NCBI RefSeq assembly: GCF_037860755.1
Contig: NZ_JBBEOI010000014.1
Location: 1 to 35,897 of the forward strand
Length of the DNA: 35,897 bases
Origin: Aquipuribacter hungaricus
Lineage (GTDB): Bacteria; Actinomycetota; Actinomycetes; Actinomycetales; JBBAYJ01
Direction of reading: 5' to 3'
In this document: positions 7,915 to 15,089 of the stretch, one piece after another
Layout: each line of letters starts with the position of its first letter
How positions within the stretch are numbered: position 1 is the first letter of the stretch
Made by a program: the position numbers and the translations under genes
Notes under the pieces: model-generated
What the model was told of the DNA's origin: nothing
Databases searched by the model: none
Seen by the model: the letters and a program-made list of their open reading frames with translations, nothing else

Positions 7915-8334
7915 GTGGACGCCGCGGCCCCTGCCTCCAGCAGCCCGCCCGGGACCCGTCGGTGGGCGCGAGCGCTGCTCTGGCTGCCTGCGGTGGTCTG
8001 GTTCGTCGGGACCCCGCTGCTCGTCCTGCACCACCTCGGCCAGTCGCTCACGTTCTTCGGGGAGCAGCTGTCGCCCCAGGAGGTCGCGGCGGCGAGGGTC
8101 ACGCTGGTCTGGGCTGCGGTCTGCTCTGCGGGCGCACCGGTGGCCGGGCTGGCCCTGGCCGGGCTCGCACGGAGCTCTCGCGCGCTACGGCTCTACGGCG
8201 TCGCCGTCGTCCTCGGCTGCATGCCTGGGCTGTTCTGGGCGGCCCTCGTCGACCACCGGACACCGACCCCCGTCGAGCGCGTGACCACGTGCCAGGAGCA
8301 CAGCGGCGGGGACACGCGCTGCCCGGGAGGGTGA
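7915..8334 (+). CDS. Integral membrane protein, function unknown
   Basis: 139 residues with three hydrophobic segments: LLWLPAVVWFVGTPLLVLHH (about 21-40), a segment around residues 62-84 and one around 91-109, then a polar tail with two Cys (TTCQEH, DTRCPGG). The pattern of a short N-terminal tail, three helices and a polar C-terminus is seen; no family is recognised. GTG 7915 has TACGGT at 7903-7908 ending six bases upstream and no Shine-Dalgarno, supporting both the gene and a leaderless mRNA. It is divergent from the ASCH gene with a 166-base gap holding both promoters. Confidence 0.6.
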   Translation: MDAAAPASSSPPGTRRWARALLWLPAVVWFVGTPLLVLHHLGQSLTFFGEQLSPQEVAAARVTLVWAAVCSAGAPVAGLALAGLARSSRALRLYGVAVVLGCMPGLFWAALVDHRTPTPVERVTTCQEHSGGDTRCPGG

Positions 8335-8447
8335 ACGTCGACCGGCACCGACCGCGGCAGCCGCCTCGTCCGGACACCGCGTCCACGCCCACAGGTCCTC
8401 CCTTCGGCCAGTAGAGGACCGTCCCGGGAGTGCCGCAGGATGGGCGT

Positions 8448-8783
8448 GTGAACGCTCTCACGGCCTTCGTCACGCACCGGTTGTCGGACCTCGCTGACGG
8501 TGCCCCAGCTGACGGTCGCGACCCCGTCGACGGGCCGGACCAGCCCTGGGCGGACGGCTGGCAGGACCTGCTCGCCGACTACGAGGACGCCGTCCACCTC
8601 TCCGAACGCTGGGCGGTCCTGGAGGTGGCGGTCCGGCAGCTGGCGGCACGCTTCTGCGACCACCCGGGGTTCGACCCCCGGTGGGCGCTGCCCCGGACCC
8701 GGCTCCCGCGCCCGGCGCGGTCCTGGAGCGGGCGGCCAGGCAGCACCGACGCGCCAGGACGCGTCTCGCGCGTCCCTGCCTGA
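8448..8783 (+). CDS. Small hypothetical protein, DUF6221-like
   Basis: 111 residues starting MNALTAFVTHRLSDL. The opening ALTAFhxxRL, a central charged stretch, the helix AVLEVAVRQLAARFCDHP and the ending GFDPRWAL resemble the DUF6221 family of small actinobacterial proteins, in which a DHPDYRxEW-type motif closes the protein. After that motif about 25 further residues are Arg/Pro/Ser-rich and unlike the family, so the original stop may have been lost by a frameshift. GTG 8448 is preferred over the in-frame GTG 8430 because CAGGAT (8436-8441) ends six bases before it. Function unknown. Confidence 0.5.
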   Translation: MNALTAFVTHRLSDLADGAPADGRDPVDGPDQPWADGWQDLLADYEDAVHLSERWAVLEVAVRQLAARFCDHPGFDPRWALPRTRLPRPARSWSGRPGSTDAPGRVSRVPA

Positions 8784-8856
8784 CGCACCGACACGGCGGC
8801 GGGGCCACCCGCCTCACGTCGACGACGGTCCTCGTCGTCGCGGTCCGTGCGCGCCT

Positions 8857-8892
8857 CCTGCCGGCGGCCGCCCGGAGGTGGCCGCCGGCAGG
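8857..8892 (-). terminator. Hairpin terminator for the first lectin gene
   Basis: Perfect 13-base inverted repeat CCTGCCGGCGGCC (8857-8869) / complement (8880-8892) with a 10-base loop, starting 8 bases after the stop codon of the minus-strand lectin gene. No T-tract. It could also stop transcription arriving from the plus strand. Confidence 0.6.
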
Positions 8893-8900
8893 GACGTGCC

Positions 8901-10112
8901 TCAGCGCGGGTAGAGCACCCTGCCGCCCTCGGAGCGGACGTACACCTGGCCGGCGTCCGGCACGACGAGGGTCGCGCCGGGGTTGCCCTGGGTCCGGGTC
9001 TGGGCGAGGACCTCGACCCCGCCGGGCACGCTGTCCCCGACCGCGTAGACGACGAAGTTGCCGTCCTCCTGCATCACGGCGAGGTTGGCGCCGCTGAGGC
9101 GCGTCCCGCTCTGCCAGACGGCCCGGCCGTCGCGGTAGTGGACCAGGTTCTCGTCGGCCTGGAACACCAGCACGCCGCGGCCGTCGGGCGAACGGCGGCG
9201 GTCGCCCGGGAGCAGCGACTGCCCGAACTCCACCGTCGGGCTGGTCCACGCGGAGCCGTAGACGGACGACAGCCTCTCCGCCCCCTGGACCACGGAGAAC
9301 TCGCCGACGCCCAGACGGAGGACCGTGGAGTCCGGGAACTCCGTCGTCACCGTCCGGGTCGAGAACACCGCCCGCGAGCCGGCGTAGACGACGAAGTTGC
9401 CGTCGGACTGCAGGACGGCGTCCGCGCCGACGTTGTCGGGCGAGTTGGTCCCGGACTGGAACACCGCCTGGCCGTACCGGTACAGGACCAGGTTGCCGTC
9501 ACCCTGCATGACCAGGACGGACGCAAGGTCCGAGGAGATCATCCGGTCACCGGACAGCAGCGCCTGGCCGGGCACGAGACGCTCCAGCGAGATGGTCTGG
9601 AACGAGCGGACGGTCTGGTCGCTGCCGGCGTACCGGGAGTACAGCACCACGTTGCGGTCGTCCTGCACGACGAAGTAGTCCGCGCCCGTGCCCTCGGTGG
9701 CATAGTTCTCGGCCACGCTGCCGTCGGGGTCGTACATCACCAGGTTGCCGTCCTCCTGCATGATCAATCGCGCACCGGGCTCTCCCTGCCCGAGGCGCTC
9801 GAGCACCACCGGCGCAGGGTTGAACCGCGTCGGCTGGAGCACGAGGACCAGCGCCCCGTCGGTCCTGAGCGTCAGGGCGTACCGGCCCGACGGCGAGACC
9901 AGCGACTGCCCCGGCTGGAGCGTCTCGCCCGAGGTCAGGCTCGTCGGGACCGCGGCTGCCGCGACGCCGTCCGCGGCGGCGACCGCGTCCCGCACCGCCG
10001 ACGGCTCCTGCAGGCCCTGCAGCACCCCCGTCCCCGCCGTCGCAGGCCCTGCTCCCGCGACCAGCGCGGCCACGAGCACCCCCGCCGCGACCGTCGTCCT
10101 CCGTACCGTCAT
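8901..10112 (-). CDS. Secreted bulb-type (mannose-binding-like) lectin repeat protein, paralogue 1
   Basis: 403 residues from ATG 10112, which has a GGGGGAGA site upstream; a longer in-frame start (10172) lacks one. Residues 1-26 (MTVRRTTVAAGVLVAALVAG and a following PATAG) form a Sec signal peptide. The rest is B-lectin beta-prism repeats: six good copies of QxDxNxVxY (e.g. MQEDGNLVMY, MQGDGNLVLY, MQEDGNFVVY) plus degenerate ones, consistent with two or more tandem domains. No catalytic domain, anchor helix or sorting signal; it ends shortly after the last repeat (VLYPR), so it should be released. QxDxNxVxY is the monocot-type mannose-binding signature; sugar binding or lectin-like bacteriocin activity is inferred. 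It is divergent from the sigma factor gene and closely similar to the protein at 13178-14392. Confidence 0.85.
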   Translation of the reverse strand: MTVRRTTVAAGVLVAALVAGAGPATAGTGVLQGLQEPSAVRDAVAAADGVAAAAVPTSLTSGETLQPGQSLVSPSGRYALTLRTDGALVLVLQPTRFNPAPVVLERLGQGEPGARLIMQEDGNLVMYDPDGSVAENYATEGTGADYFVVQDDRNVVLYSRYAGSDQTVRSFQTISLERLVPGQALLSGDRMISSDLASVLVMQGDGNLVLYRYGQAVFQSGTNSPDNVGADAVLQSDGNFVVYAGSRAVFSTRTVTTEFPDSTVLRLGVGEFSVVQGAERLSSVYGSAWTSPTVEFGQSLLPGDRRRSPDGRGVLVFQADENLVHYRDGRAVWQSGTRLSGANLAVMQEDGNFVVYAVGDSVPGGVEVLAQTRTQGNPGATLVVPDAGQVYVRSEGGRVLYPR

Positions 10113-10318
10113 CTGCTTCTCCCCCGTCTCGGGGCGTCCTCTGTGACGCCCGCGCGCGCCAGCGTGCACCATGCGGGACCTGCGGACCCGGCGGACGGCG
10201 GGTCCCGTCCGGGAAGGTCCGGGTGCCGAGGGTGTCCGCGGTCGCCCCGCCGGCGACCGGGGCCAGGCTGGGGACGGGAGAGGACAACCTTCTCGACGGT
10301 CTGCACCCTTCTACCGGC
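10113..10318. promoter_or_regulatory. Divergent intergenic region, lectin gene / sigma factor
   Basis: 206 bases holding the promoters of both genes. The lectin side has the GGGGGAGA ribosome site just before 10112. On the sigma side, GGACAACC at 10282-10289 resembles ECF -35 elements; a start of transcription near the ATG at 10319 would be about 30 bases downstream, but no convincing -10 is present. Possible autoregulation by the encoded sigma factor is only a suggestion. Confidence 0.25.
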
Positions 10319-10852
10319 ATGGGGGACGCGCGACTGATGGTCGACGAAGCCGGCTTCCGGCAGTACGTGACGCTGCGGCAGCGCGCCCTGCTGCGGACGG
10401 CGTGGCTGCTCACGGGTGACTGGGCCACGGCCGAGGACCTGGTCCAGGCGACCCTGCTGACGATGTGGGGCCGGTGGGCCCGCATCAGCACGGGTCGGGA
10501 CCACGCCAGCCTCGACGGCTACGCCCGACGCGTCCTGCTGAGCACGTACCTGGGCTGGCGGAGGCGACGGTGGCACGGGGAGCGACCGACCCCGGTCCTG
10601 CCCGACACGGCGGCGCCGTCGGGTGACGGCTACGAGGTCCGCTGCGTGATGGCGGACGCGGTGCGGTCCCTGCCGCCCCGGCAGCGGGCGGTCGTCGTGC
10701 TGCGCTTCTTCGACGACCTCACCGAGCGGGACACCGCCGCGGCGCTCGGCTGCTCCGTCGGCACGGTGAAGAGCCAGACGTCCAAGGCGCTGGCCACCCT
10801 GCGCCGGCACCCCGACCTGACGACCCTCGACCTCGAAGGGAGCCCCGCATGA
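10319..10852 (+). CDS. SigE-family (ECF-like) RNA polymerase sigma factor
   Basis: 177 residues from ATG 10319. Region 2 is seen as YVTLRQRALLRTAWLLTGDW, AEDLVQATLLTMWGRW; region 4 as SLPPRQRAVVVLRFFDDLTE followed by the helix-turn-helix AALGCSVGTVKSQTSKALATL. The short region 2 with TAWLLTGDWATAEDLVQ is the actinobacterial SigE-family hallmark. Alternative starts are ATG 10337 (with GGGGGA ten bases upstream, MVDEAGF) and the upstream GTG 10223. Its stop overlaps the next gene's start (ATGA), and that gene looks like an anti-sigma factor, so the pair is probably a transmembrane-signalling switch. Target genes unknown; the flanking lectin genes are obvious candidates. Confidence 0.9.
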   Translation: MGDARLMVDEAGFRQYVTLRQRALLRTAWLLTGDWATAEDLVQATLLTMWGRWARISTGRDHASLDGYARRVLLSTYLGWRRRRWHGERPTPVLPDTAAPSGDGYEVRCVMADAVRSLPPRQRAVVVLRFFDDLTERDTAAALGCSVGTVKSQTSKALATLRRHPDLTTLDLEGSPA

Positions 10853-11547
10853 GTCACGACCTGGCCGGCGCGCTCAGACGTGACGTCCCCGAACCTCCTC
10901 GCGTCCTCGACCCGGACGCCCTGATCCGCACGCACCGCGAGCGCCGGCAGCGCCGCCGGGCCGCGGTCGTCGCGGGGTCCCTCGCCCTGGCCGCGGTCGG
11001 CGGGTCCGCCGCGGTCCTCGGCTCCCCCGACCGGACGCAGCCGGGTCCCGCCGGCCGCCCTGCGACGGCACAGGTGTCGGCGCTGGAGGACACCGTCGCG
11101 CTGCCCCAGGAGTGGAGGCAGCTCCGCCCCTTCCTCCCGGAGCGGGCCAGCCAGGTCGCCACGATGGAGGGCGACGCGGCGGCCTACCTCTGGGCCGACG
11201 AGGACCGGCTCTGCCTGGCCGTGCTGTTCGGGGTGGACGGGGAGGTCCCTGGCGGGGGCGTGCCCACGGGCCGGGACGGCTGCACCCCGGCCGACGCGCT
11301 GCTCGAGGACGGGCTGGTGCTGGTCGCGCAGGGCAGCAGCCCGGCCGGGACCTTCCAGCACCTCGTCGCCGTCCTCCCGGACGGGTACACCGAGGCCACC
11401 CTCGGCACCCGGACCGTGACGGTGACGGGCAACGCCGCCGTCTTCGGCTGGGACTACGTGGCCGACGTCGGGTCGCTCTCGCGCGCCACCGGCGGTCTGC
11501 TCGTCGAGGGCCCGGGCCGGCCGAGCGTGACGCTGCCGCTGCCCTGA
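10849..11547 (+). CDS. Single-pass membrane protein, probable anti-sigma factor
   Basis: 232 residues. An N-terminal cytosolic part of about 40 residues with a basic HRERRQRRR stop-transfer stretch is followed by one membrane segment (AAVVAGSLALAAVGGSAAVL, about 38-57) and an extracytoplasmic domain of ~170 residues with two Cys (RLCLAV and GRDGCTPAD) that could form a disulfide. No zinc HxxxCxxC motif is seen, so it is not a ZAS anti-sigma factor. The four-base ATGA overlap with the sigma gene and the one-helix topology are the grounds for the call; homologous proteins beside SigE-family factors are usually annotated as hypothetical. Confidence 0.6.
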   Translation: MSHDLAGALRRDVPEPPRVLDPDALIRTHRERRQRRRAAVVAGSLALAAVGGSAAVLGSPDRTQPGPAGRPATAQVSALEDTVALPQEWRQLRPFLPERASQVATMEGDAAAYLWADEDRLCLAVLFGVDGEVPGGGVPTGRDGCTPADALLEDGLVLVAQGSSPAGTFQHLVAVLPDGYTEATLGTRTVTVTGNAAVFGWDYVADVGSLSRATGGLLVEGPGRPSVTLPLP

Positions 11548-11600
11548 CCGGTCGTCGTCCTCGACGACGTCCACGAGGACCTGCGTGCTCGAGGGCGTCG

Positions 11601-12026
11601 TCAGCGCCCGGGTGGGCTGTCCAGCAGGGTCATGAGCAGCGAGGGCAGAGCCACGATGCCCTCCCGCACAGGTGGACCGGCCAGGGCGGCGGCGCGCAGG
11701 GCGGGAGCGGTCTGGCCGAGGTCGACCAGGACGCGGTCGAGGTGCTGGCCTTCCAGGCTCACCCCGGTGATGCACCAGGACCCGTCGGCGACGGCGAGGT
11801 CGACGACCAGGTCGGTGCACCTGCCGCGCCACCCGTCTGGTGGCTCACGGCTGGTCGGCAGCGCCGGGGCACGCGCGGCGAGCTCGTCAGCGGCGGCGCA
11901 CCAGACGATCTGACCCTCCGTCCCGTCGGCACCGCCCTGGCCGGCAGCGAACCCCCGCGGCACCAGGACGGCGTCGACAGCGGCCCGCAGCGCAGCGACC
12001 GGGGCGGGGTCCTCGTCCACGCGCAC
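11601..12026 (-). CDS. Conserved-looking hypothetical protein
   Basis: 141 residues starting MRVDEDPAPVAALRAAVDAV. An alpha/beta pattern is visible: helix, VLVPRGFAAGQGG, a strand QIVWCAA, then CTDLVVDLAVAD, GSWCITGVSLEG and a closing amphipathic helix. This resembles small actinobacterial proteins of the form 'start helix, GF...G, VVWC...F, DL.V.' often listed as DUFs, but I cannot name the family. The start at GTG 12026 is supported by CACACT (complement of 12033-12038) ending six bases upstream. Convergent with the anti-sigma gene (53-base gap), divergent from the methyltransferase. Confidence 0.55.
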   Translation of the reverse strand: MRVDEDPAPVAALRAAVDAVLVPRGFAAGQGGADGTEGQIVWCAAADELAARAPALPTSREPPDGWRGRCTDLVVDLAVADGSWCITGVSLEGQHLDRVLVDLGQTAPALRAAALAGPPVREGIVALPSLLMTLLDSPPGR

Positions 12027-12125
12027 CGTCCGAGTGTGCCTCCCACGCCGTGCGCGCCTCGTCGTCCAGGGTCCAGCGCCTGACTCTGCGTCCCGTGCCG
12101 GTGGTCCTGGCCGCACACTCCCCGC
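12027..12125. promoter_or_regulatory. Divergent leaderless promoters with matching -10 hexamers
   Basis: 99-base gap between two divergent genes. The same hexamer, CACACT, lies six bases before each start codon: complement of 12033-12038 for the hypothetical gene and 12114-12119 for the methyltransferase. Neither gene has a Shine-Dalgarno at that place. This mirror arrangement suggests both are made as leaderless mRNAs from promoters of the same class. Confidence 0.5.
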
Positions 12126-13034
12126 ATGGACGAGCCAGCTGTCGTGCGTGCCCTGTCAGCCCTGGTGGACGGCGACGTCGACCTCGCCCGCCGAGAGGTC
12201 GCCGGCGGCGGCTCGCTGCTGGAGAGGGCCCTCGCCGAGCACCTGGGCGGTGACGGCCACGGGTCGGTCTACGACCGGCCGGCGGCGTTCGAGGCGTTCA
12301 TCCGCGGCGGCGGCAACGTGCCGCTGTACGCCGCGGTCGGCGCGGTGCTGGCCGACCTCTACGACAGCCACCGGCCCGCCTCGCTGCTCGACGTCGGCTG
12401 CGGGGACGGCACAGCACTGCTCGGGGCGCTGCAGGCGGCCCGGCACCGACCCGCCCACCTGGACGTCCTGGAGCCCTCGCCGGCCTTGCTCGCCACCGCC
12501 CTGGAACAGCTCCACCGGTGGCAGCAGGACGGGGTCCCGCAGACCGAGGTGGACAGCTGGCCGGTCACCGTCCAGAGCCTCGTCAGCGACCTGGACACCG
12601 ACCCCGGCGCGGGACGGACCTGGGACCTGGTGCAGTCCACCTTCGCCCTGCACGCGGTCGACCACGACCAGCGCACCGCGGTCCTGCGCGACCTGCGCCC
12701 GAGCGTGGGCCTGCTGGCCGTCGTCGAGTTCGACGTCCCCGACGTCGCGGTGGGCAGCCTGGACCACCTGCGCTTCCTGGCCCGGACCTACGAGCGCGGC
12801 CTGGCCGAGTACACCGACGACCGCGACCTGGTGGCGCAGGGCTTCCTCATGCCCGTGCTCACCGGGCAGCTGCGGCCCGGTGCCGTGCGTGCCACGTTCG
12901 AGCAGCCGGCGACCGCCTGGGTGCGGCAGCTGCGCGAGACCGGCTGGACCGACGTGACGGTCCGGCCGGTGCACGACTACTGGTCCTCGCCGGCCTTCCT
13001 GCTCACCGCCCGCGGGGCGGCCGGCAGCTCCTGA
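12126..13034 (+). CDS. Class I SAM-dependent methyltransferase
   Basis: 302 residues. Motif I is SLLDVGCGDGTALLGAL (about residues 84-100) with the acidic motif II in HLDVLEPSPALL; motif post-I/IV is near DLVQSTFALHAVDHD. The N-terminal ~80 residues contain VYDRPAAFEAFIRGGGNVPL, a substrate-binding or lid helix region typical of AprD/ubiquinone-like methyltransferases that act on small molecules. Substrate unknown. Leaderless start at ATG 12126 (CACACT at 12114-12119). Monocistronic by spacing; the lectin gene follows after 143 bases. Confidence 0.8.
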   Translation: MDEPAVVRALSALVDGDVDLARREVAGGGSLLERALAEHLGGDGHGSVYDRPAAFEAFIRGGGNVPLYAAVGAVLADLYDSHRPASLLDVGCGDGTALLGALQAARHRPAHLDVLEPSPALLATALEQLHRWQQDGVPQTEVDSWPVTVQSLVSDLDTDPGAGRTWDLVQSTFALHAVDHDQRTAVLRDLRPSVGLLAVVEFDVPDVAVGSLDHLRFLARTYERGLAEYTDDRDLVAQGFLMPVLTGQLRPGAVRATFEQPATAWVRQLRETGWTDVTVRPVHDYWSSPAFLLTARGAAGSS

Positions 13035-13114
13035 CCCGCTGGCCTGCGTCTCGCCTCTGATCGCGGGGCCGGACCGCTGGGCACGGGCGGCCGTGTGCAG
13101 CAGAGTGGCGGCAT

Positions 13115-13158
13115 GGGCGCGCACGGGGGCGCGCACGGGGGCGCGCACGGGGGCGCGC
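13115..13158 (+). repeat. 12-base tandem repeat upstream of second lectin gene
   Basis: Three exact copies of GGGCGCGCACGG (13115-13126, 13127-13138, 13139-13150) and a partial fourth (GGGCGCGC). It ends 19 bases before the ATG of the lectin gene, in its probable 5' leader or promoter. Copy number of such short GC-rich repeats changes readily by slippage. Confidence 0.8.
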
Positions 13159-13177
13159 CGGACTCTGGGGGGCACGG

Positions 13178-14392
13178 ATGAGACCACGTACTGGCCTGGC
13201 AGGCGTCGCTCTGGCCGCGGCGCTGCTGGTGGGGGCGGGCGCCGGACCGGCGACCGCAGGGCCGCCGACCACAGCCGGCGGGGCTGGCGCGGGCTCCGTC
13301 GTGCGCGCCGCACCCGCTGCGCCTCAGCCGACCCAGCGGGACGCGTGCAGCGTGGACGACCGGGGCGGCAGCATCATCTGGACGATCTGGCACGGGTACC
13401 CGCTGCCCTCGGCGTCCGGTCGCTATGCCGCGGCCATCACCGAGGACGGCAGGCTGCAGGTGGTGCTGCAGCCCAACCGGTTGAACCGCGAGCCGGTGGT
13501 CGTCCGCGAGATCGCAGCAGGCCGACCGGGGGCCCAGCTCAGGCTCCAGGTGGACGGCAACCTCGTCCTGTACGACCCCGAGGGGGCGGTCGCCACGAAC
13601 TACGGCACCGTCGGGAGCGGTGCGATGGCCATCGTCATGCAGGACGACCGCAACCTCGTGGTGTACGCCTGCGACAACCGCCCCGTGCTCAGCCTCAGCT
13701 CACCGGTCCTCCCCACCCTGGTCCCCGGCCAGGCCCTGCTGTCGGGCGACTCTCTCCTCAGCGAGGACGGCTCCACCCTGGTGATGCAGGGGGACGGCAA
13801 CCTCGTGCTCTACCAGGGCGGCCAGGCGCGGTTCCAGTCCGGGACGAACTCCCCGGCCAACGCCGGCGCCGACGCTGTCCTCCAGCCGGACGGCAACCTC
13901 GTCGTCGTCGCCGGGTCCCGGGTGGTCTTCGAGAGCGGCACCGGTACGGCGGGACCCGGTGCGCGCACGACGCTCCGGCTGGCCGACGGCGCCTTCAGGA
14001 TCCTGCGGCACCCGGGCAACGGGACCGAGGTGCCGGTGTACGGCTCGGCCTGGGCGACGGCGGCGGTCGCACCCGGTCAGACCCTGCTGCACGGCGAGTC
14101 CCGCCGCTCCGCCGACGGGCGCTCGGTCCTGCGCTTCCAGGTCGACGGCAACCTGGTCCTGTACCGAGACGGGCAGCCCACCTTCCGGACCGGGACACAG
14201 GGGACCGGGGCGGTGGTCGCCGCCATGCAGTCCGACGGCAACCTCGTCCTCTACCGTCCCAGCGCCGCAGGCCCCGAGGTGGTCTTCCAGACGCGGACGG
14301 CGGGCAACCCCGGCGCCCAGCTCGTCATCACCGACGACGGGAGCACCGTGGTGGTCCGCTCCCGGTCCGGCTCGGTCCTCTTCCCTCGCTGA
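13178..14392 (+). CDS. Secreted bulb-type lectin repeat protein, paralogue 2
   Basis: 404 residues. Signal peptide MRPRTGLAGVALAAALLVGA with cleavage expected after the ATAG that follows. Mature part: B-lectin repeats with QxDxNxVxY-type motifs LQVDGNLVLY, MQDDRNLVVY, MQGDGNLVLY, FQVDGNLVLY, MQSDGNLVLY and degenerate copies. It aligns along its full length with the paralogue at 8901-10112, sharing blocks such as LVPGQALLSGD, FQSGTNSP, GADAVLQ and VYGSAW, so the two arose by duplication and now face opposite ways around the sigma pair. It has four Cys in the first domain (DACSVDD, VYACDN) not seen in paralogue 1. No enzymatic domain or wall anchor. A GGGGGG run at 13167-13172 precedes the ATG. 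Confidence 0.85.
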   Translation: MRPRTGLAGVALAAALLVGAGAGPATAGPPTTAGGAGAGSVVRAAPAAPQPTQRDACSVDDRGGSIIWTIWHGYPLPSASGRYAAAITEDGRLQVVLQPNRLNREPVVVREIAAGRPGAQLRLQVDGNLVLYDPEGAVATNYGTVGSGAMAIVMQDDRNLVVYACDNRPVLSLSSPVLPTLVPGQALLSGDSLLSEDGSTLVMQGDGNLVLYQGGQARFQSGTNSPANAGADAVLQPDGNLVVVAGSRVVFESGTGTAGPGARTTLRLADGAFRILRHPGNGTEVPVYGSAWATAAVAPGQTLLHGESRRSADGRSVLRFQVDGNLVLYRDGQPTFRTGTQGTGAVVAAMQSDGNLVLYRPSAAGPEVVFQTRTAGNPGAQLVITDDGSTVVVRSRSGSVLFPR

Positions 14393-14413
14393 CAGGGTTG
14401 CCCCGCCCCTGGA

Positions 14414-14439
14414 GGTCGGGCTCGTCCCGGAGCCCGACC
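14414..14439 (+). terminator. Hairpin terminator after second lectin gene
   Basis: Perfect 10-base stem GGTCGGGCTC (14414-14423) / GAGCCCGACC (14430-14439) with a 6-base loop, 21 bases after the stop codon. No T-run follows. Confidence 0.6.
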
Positions 14440-14470
14440 AGGGTGGTCCCCGGAGGGCGCGCCCCGTGGA

Positions 14471-14518
14471 CGCGCTGTCCGCGGCCGCGCCGTAGGTCGC
14501 GCTGTCCGCGGCCGCGCC
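14471..14518. repeat. 27-base-period direct repeat in non-coding gap
   Basis: A 21-base unit starting CGCGCTGTCCGCGG occurs at 14471-14491 and again, identical, at 14498-14518, separated by a six-base spacer (GTAGGT, then TTACGT after the second copy, followed by the start of a third, CGCGCC). The 14393-14630 gap holds this, the terminator at 14414-14439 and nothing else I can support. The unit contains the NotI-like palindrome GCGGCCGC. Confidence 0.7.
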
Positions 14519-14630
14519 TTACGTCGCGCCGGCCCGCCGCCACGTACGCCTGGGTCGGACCGGCCGGCTGCTGCTGGCGCACCACCACCGGTGCGTGCTG
14601 GTGACGGGCGTGCGCGGGGCGACCCGCGGG

Positions 14631-15047
14631 TCAGGCGGCGCTGCTCTCCTGCCAGGAGACGCCGAGGGCGAGCGGGAAGCCGAGCGGGAGGGGCACCGGC
14701 TCTCCGTCCGTCCGCAGCATGACGACGTCGGCATCGCTGCGCTCCGGCGACGCACGGAAGCCGCTGACCTGCCCCCACGCCGTCGACGCCGGTCTCCGGT
14801 ACCTCGCCCTGACAGTGACCCCGGCCTCGTCGGCGTCCACCCGCGCCCGGGGACGCACCGCCTCCAGCAGGCCACCCGCCGCGAAGGCCACCGTGACCGG
14901 CGCGACGTACCTCAGCGGGGCGCTCGCCCCCCATGCCCACGCCATCAGGGTCAGCGCCAGGGCCACCGCGACCATGAGGGCGGCCAGCAGGACCCGCCCG
15001 CGTGACGGGTAGGGCTCGACCCAGCTGGGGCTCTCGAGCGGCGCCAT
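14631..15047 (-). CDS. Small membrane protein with PH-like C-terminal domain, unknown function
   Basis: 138 residues: two hydrophobic segments (VLLAALMVAVALALTLMAW, about 19-37, and YVAPVTVAFAAGGLLEAV, 47-64) followed by a soluble beta-rich part (ARVDADEAGVTVRARYRR, WGQVSGFRA, VVMLRTDGEPVPLPL). The layout of two helices, then VDxxGvtvR...W.xVxgf, is that of bacterial PH-domain (YdbS/DUF304-like) membrane proteins. The terminal WQESSAA suggests a complete protein. A hexamer TAGACA (complement of 15053-15058) lies five bases before ATG 15047. The protein at 31238-31654 has a comparable arrangement. Confidence 0.6.
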   Translation of the reverse strand: MAPLESPSWVEPYPSRGRVLLAALMVAVALALTLMAWAWGASAPLRYVAPVTVAFAAGGLLEAVRPRARVDADEAGVTVRARYRRPASTAWGQVSGFRASPERSDADVVMLRTDGEPVPLPLGFPLALGVSWQESSAA

Positions 15048-15089
15048 GCCCCTGTCTACCGTGCGCTGGTCGGACCGGCGGCGTCCGCC

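Noticed and set aside
10282-10318. ECF-type promoter before the sigma gene
   Set aside because: GGACAACC is present but no matching -10 at the right spacing, so I only mention it in the intergenic entry and do not claim it.
11548-11600. Terminator hairpin between the anti-sigma and hypothetical genes
   Set aside because: Only a six-base stem (GTCGTC/GACGAC with a three-base loop) is visible, too weak to call.
13115-14518. CRISPR array or attachment sites
   Set aside because: The tandem repeats are contiguous or have six-base spacers, with no unique spacers of 30 bases or more, and no cas or integrase gene is present.
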